Source of the DNA: Dryobates pubescens
Taxonomy: Eukaryota; Chordata; Aves; Piciformes; Picidae
DNA length: 64,000 nucleotides
Assembly: GCF_014839835.1 (NCBI RefSeq)
Contig: NC_071624.1
Location: 22,017,112-22,081,111 of the forward strand
Direction: 5' to 3'
Numbering within the stretch: the stretch's first letter is position 1; each line of letters opens with the position of its first letter. The notes under the pieces are model-generated. The model was not told where the DNA came from, ran no database searches, and worked only from the letters and a program-made list of their open reading frames with translations. Shown here piece by piece: positions 61,001 to 64,000 of this stretch. The translations under genes were made by a program, and so were the position numbers.

Positions 61001-64000
61001 CAGGCTGAATCTCAAGGGCATGGCCTAGGTGAAAGAGGAGATTGAAGACATCCTTTAAAGAGGTGAAAGAGATGCAACTCCTTTGCAGCCCTGACAGCAG
61101 CATTGCACTCAAATGGCTGAGGAGCTCCTTGGCCAGGGATTGACCTTGTGCCAGCTGTTGATGGGGGTGCCTGAGCTCGGCTTGCTGAACTCTGGGGCCT
61201 GAGCTCAGCCCTGCCAGTGCCTTTTCACAATTCAATGAAAGAAGGGAACATGAGAGGAGGAGGTGCCTTGGGATCAGCCCAGTGCCAATACAGCACGTGG
61301 CTGGGGCCAGAGTGGAGAGGCTGCTGCTGCTTGCAGGCCAATGTTGCTGTGTCAGTGCAAGAAAAGCCTGGTGTCCAGGGCCTTCATGAGGACCTGGTAT
61401 TGTCTCTTCACTCACTGGGTCTCCTGGACAAGATTGGGAACAGCCAGACCCATGCCTGCATCTTAACCAGGTGTCCCTTCAGCCTCCTGTTCTGCAGGCT
61501 GAACAACCCCAGCTCCCTCAGCCCCTCCTCACAGGCCTTGTGCTCCCCCAGTACCATTTCAGAGGGCTGCATTTGCCTGCCTCACACCAACTCTGTTTCT
61601 TCTGCTTTGCCTTCCCAGTGAGCCCTGCCAGCATCACATGTACCCCAGAAAAACTCAGGGAAGATCTCCTCCAGGAGCATCCAGGATTGGATAGCTTAAT
61701 TGAAAGCCAACTCCAGCCCTTCTCAGAGGGAGTTCTGATATTTTCCAGGAGCTGGGCTGTTGATGTCGGCTTGCCAGCAAACCAGCTCATCATTTGTGAT
61801 GTTCTCCAAGTAGCCAAGGACAGGCCACCTATCCTTTATACAGTCTGCAAGCAGATCTCAGAGGCCTTGGTTGGGTACTCCAGGAGCACAGCCCGGAGGC
61901 TGAAGGAGAAATTAGTCAACACAGGAGGCTATATCCACAAGCTGTGTGTAATACCCAAGCTGCTGACATTGCCTGCCCAGGGGAGCTGTGGAGAAGAGTG
62001 GGATCAGAACATTGAACAGAAGTATCCCCCTGGCTACGGCCTGGTCAGCAGTGACAACCTGAGGGACCTCTTGCATGCTCTCACAGTCGCTCTGCTGACT
62101 TTCAAGTCCTTTTTAAGTGACAGAGTTGGCTCTGAGTTTCTGAACCTCTTGACCCTCAGACAATACCAGGTGCTGTCAGAAAATCTTCCCAGAACTAAGA
62201 AGCTCTATGTGTATGGTCTGCCAGGCACAGGGAAAACAGTGGTGGCCCTGAAGATCATGCAGAAAATAAGACTCATGCTGCAGTGCTCACGAGAGGAAGT
62301 TCTTTATATCTGTGAGACCAAGGGCCTGAGAGATTTTGTGCGGTAAGTATTTCCTCCAGGGACCCATTTCAACTTCCTGGTATTTCACCAGCACTTCTGA
62401 CTAGCTGAGTGCTGATGAGTGTATGTGGGATGCTCTTTGATCCACCACCAGTACTGACCATTCTGGCATCATAGAATGCTTTGGTTAGGAAGGGGCCTTA
62501 AATATCATCCAGTTCCACTGGTCCCCTAGACTGGGTTTCTCAGGGCCCCATCCAGGTTCACTTTGACCAGTTCCAGTCTTGGATCTTCCAATGGTTCTCT
62601 GTGCAACCTATTCCAGTGCCTCAGCACCCTCCAGTACCTTATGTCCAATATAAATCCAGCTTTTTCCAGCTTGCATCCATTCTCCTTGTCCTGTCACCTG
62701 CCTTTGTGAAAAGGCTACAGCTCTCCTATAGCCCCCTTCAAAAAGTGGGAGGCTGTTCTAATGTCTCTCTAAACCCTTCCCTTCTCTTGGGATAGGGACT
62801 GCAGAGCTGACCCCAGGACTGCACATGGGGTCTCGGCATAGTGCAGCAGAGGGGCAGAATCCCCTCCCTGCCCCTGCTGCCTACACCGATTTGGATCAGC
62901 AAGGAACAGGCTGGGGCTGGGCTGGCAATGCTCGGTGCCAGCTCATGTGCAGTTTTTTCTTCTCTCAGCACCCCCAAATCTTTCTCTACACAGCTGCTCT
63001 CCTGTCCTTGATCCCCAGCATGGATTGATACTGGGGGTTGCCTTCATCCAAGTGCAGGACCTTGCCCTTGGCTTTCTTCATCAGTTTGGCAACAGTCCAG
63101 GTCTCTAGCCTGTCCATGTCCCTTGGGATGGATTCCTTCCTAACCACACCACACAGATTGGTGTCATTGGCAAACGTGCTGAGGGTGCCTTGATCCCACC
63201 GGTGCTAGTACTGACCCCTGAGGTACCCCACACAGGACTTGTCTCCACTGAGACATTAATCATTACTCTGAGGGTGATCTCCAAGTCAGTCCTTATCCAC
63301 TGAGTGGTCCTCCCATCAAATCCATGCCTTTCCAATTTGGAGACCAGGATGTCATAGGACACAGCATCAAAGGCCTTGCAGAAGTCCAAGTAGATATCAG
63401 TTACCTTTCTATTGTCCATCAACACTGTTGTCCCATCATAGAAGGCCACCAGATCTTGACAGGCACAGTGGTGAGACTGAGTGGCTTGCAGTTCCCTGGG
63501 TCTGCCTTATATCCCTTTTGGACAAGAGAATAATTTCCCCTCTCCCAGTCAGTAAGATCTTCACCAGACTGCCATGACACCTCAGATATGGTGGACAGCA
63601 GCTTGGCAGCTGCATCCACCAGTTCCCTCAGGACCCAGGGGTGGATCCTCTCAGGTCCCATGGACTTGTGCACCTTCATTTTCCTTAGGGGGTGTTGAAG
63701 CTGAGCTTCACTTAGAGCGGCTATGCCCTTTGGTCCAACACCACAGCATTGTGAGCCCAGTGTGACAGATGTGCACATTGTTCTGATCAGTTATAAGCAG
63801 CAGCAAGCAGTTAGCAATGCAGAGGTGGTTTTTAATGCACTGGTGTCTCTCCTGCAGGCGGAAAACACTTTTCCAAGCTGTGACCAGAGAAGAGTTTTTG
63901 AAGGAGAGCTTCAGCACTGTGAAGCACATAATCATTGATGAAGCACAGAGTTTCCGAGATCAGGAAGGTGATTGGTATGGGAAAGCCTTGAGACTGACTT
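58009..64000 (+). CDS. SLFN: Schlafen family protein, long (helicase) type, 5' part
   Basis: Schlafens of this class pair an N-terminal RNase-like core (tRNA cleavage in SLFN11 and SLFN13) with a C-terminal superfamily 1 helicase-like part; several are interferon-induced antiviral restriction factors. Exons used are 58009-58034 (coding part), 59042-60264, 60834-60962, 61619-62342 and 63858 onwards. Phases close to give more than 740 codons before the window ends. Landmarks are TEYPEVVLCVGE (about 28-39), ALLNSGGG, the core ESRYVAFKHYS (267-277) and FANTDGGYLWIGVDD, the zinc-site-like FHMC (341-344) and SC382, the linker motif SWAVDVG, Walker A GLPGTGKT (659-666) and Walker B HIIIDEAQ (724-731). 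SLFN11 and SLFN13 have Glu in the VEFK box; here it is VAFK. I do not assign orthology within the family. Confidence 0.9.
58147..58216 (+). other. SLFN: Candidate alternative coding exon upstream of the Schlafen core
   Basis: An acceptor CCTTAG| and a perfect donor GTGAG|GTAAGT bound 70 bp that read IEEFQDAISDSDVL then AQRYEEEV plus AG, joining exon A in the correct phase (AG|G). However, spliced after the 58034 donor it would hit a stop at once. It would need a different 5' partner ending with one extra base, and I found none. Confidence 0.3.
58217..59041 (+). other. SLFN: Schlafen intron sequence before exon A
   Basis: This 0.8 kb is free of CR1 and shows nothing recognisable beyond the acceptor tract TCATTGTTTCAG at its end. 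Confidence 0.6.
59042..60264 (+). CDS. SLFN: Schlafen exon A: N-terminal nuclease-like core (codons 9-416 plus 1 nt)
   Basis: Acceptor is GTTTCAG|G. The exon opens (E)LKLALQDHQLQQRV and ends GVKEWVKRMTDTDP plus G. It covers the two duplicated lobes of the Schlafen core. A 54-bp tandem duplication (59631-59738) lies between them. The second lobe has ESRYVAFKHYS and GGYLWIGVDDDG. By recalled alignment to SLFN11 (E209, E214, D252) the middle acidic residue is Ala272 (codon GCA, 59829-59831). The donor CAG|GTCCAA is weak. Confidence 0.93.
59631..59738 (+). repeat. SLFN: 54-bp in-frame tandem duplication inside the Schlafen core
   Basis: Two 54-bp units begin AGCCTGGAACCACCTGA at 59631 and 59685. 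In protein they read SLEPPDRISC and SLEPPEKIRQ with diverged remainders. It adds 18 residues to the segment between the two core lobes. Confidence 0.8.
60265..60833 (+). other. SLFN: Schlafen intron after exon A
   Basis: This 569 bp intron has no CR1 and nothing else recognised. Read-through from exon A stays open to a TAA at 60405-60407, adding a hydrophobic tail of about 45 residues. Confidence 0.75.
60834..60962 (+). CDS. SLFN: Schlafen short linker exon (codons 417-459 plus 1 nt)
   Basis: The exon is 129 bp, phase 1 to phase 1. Acceptor is TTCCTTCCAG|GT and donor is CCAG|GTGGGT. It reads (G)LARLSSTFRQELSL, then TGRPPLAKAVYSAQ, to CENLFP. It aligns with the QLSLSSGPPLSRPVYS stretch of human SLFN11, which confirms that the exon is real. 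Skipping it keeps the frame. Confidence 0.9.
60963..61618 (+). other. SLFN: Schlafen intron before exon B
   Basis: This is 656 bp, unique except for a short antisense CR1 piece at about 61470-61550. The acceptor tract TTTGCCTTCCCAG closes it. Confidence 0.75.
61470..61550 (-). mobile_element. CR1 LINE internal fragment, antisense
   Basis: CTGCAGGCTGAACAACCCC and CCTCAGCCCCTCCTCACAGG are CR1 interior in reverse. It lies about 70 bp before exon B. Confidence 0.75.
61619..62342 (+). CDS. SLFN: Schlafen exon B: linker domain and Walker A (codons 460-700 plus 2 nt)
   Basis: The exon reads (V)SPASITCTPEKLRE to ICETKGLRDFV plus CG. It carries the Schlafen linker motif SWAVDVG (the family SW(A)VDL box), NLLTLRQYQVL, and the helicase P-loop YGLPGTGKTVVAL. 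The donor GTGCG|GTAAGT is strong. A P-loop marks the long Schlafen class. Confidence 0.95.
62343..63857 (+). other. SLFN: Schlafen intron after exon B
   Basis: This 1.5 kb intron is almost filled by one antisense CR1 (62468-63770). The flanks show only the splice signals (GTAAGT; GTCTCTCCTGCAG). Confidence 0.85.
62468..63770 (-). mobile_element. CR1 LINE, about 1.3 kb, antisense, longest copy, with RT sequence
   Basis: The 3' end lies at left (CATCATAGAATGCTTTGG). On the minus strand it encodes CR1 reverse transcriptase pieces: LDFCKAFDAVSYDIL, then, further 5', KMKVHKSMGPERIHPWVL. The frames are broken and it is clearly old. It extends further 5' than any other copy here. Confidence 0.93.
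63858..64000 (+). CDS. SLFN: Schlafen exon C (partial): Walker B region, codons 701 onward
   Basis: Acceptor is CTCTCCTGCAG|G, completing Arg701. The exon reads RKTLFQAVTREEFLKE, then HIIIDEAQSFRDQEGDWYG, and runs off the window. This matches the IVIDEAQNFRTEDGDWYG stretch of SLFN11. The rest of the helicase-like part lies outside. Confidence 0.95.

Overview
This is nuclear DNA from a bird. It holds three host genes in vertebrate 17q12-type synteny: AP2B1 on the minus strand (5' part only, about 49.75 kb leftwards past base 1), PEX12 on the plus strand (49.87-52.68 kb), and a Schlafen-family gene on the plus strand (about 56.7 kb to past base 64000). The bird assignment rests on CR1 LINE copies, which by eye cover about a third of the window. 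Such CR1 load recalls lineages with strong CR1 expansions, such as Piciformes (woodpeckers, toucans) and their relatives; that narrower placement is inference.

AP2B1 encodes beta2-adaptin of the clathrin adaptor AP-2. A 5'UTR exon and twelve coding exons are present. They give codons 1-598, the whole trunk, with every splice phase consistent. The hinge and ear exons lie beyond base 1. Exons are 96-260 bp and introns 1.4-11.8 kb, filled with CR1. AP2B1 and PEX12 are head-to-head and share a CpG-rich promoter (about 49.63-49.87 kb) with ETS and CTCGCGAGA motifs. PEX12 is intact: three coding exons, 356 codons, and a polyA signal close to the edge of a CR1.

An apparently gene-free stretch (53.6-56.4 kb) separates PEX12 from the Schlafen CpG promoter. 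The Schlafen gene is of the long, helicase-containing type. A start exon, the nuclease-like core exon, a short linker exon, an exon with the linker domain and Walker A, and the start of the Walker B exon are all visible and in phase.

No microbial-type system (CRISPR, operon, prophage) is present. The most unusual features are host gene structure reshaped by CR1. The 3' splice site of AP2B1 exon 5 appears to lie entirely inside an antisense CR1. Exon 11 has a pyrimidine-poor acceptor and sits between two closely matching inverted CR1s. Intron 9 has a GC donor. In the Schlafen protein, one of the three acidic residues of the RNase centre appears to be alanine.
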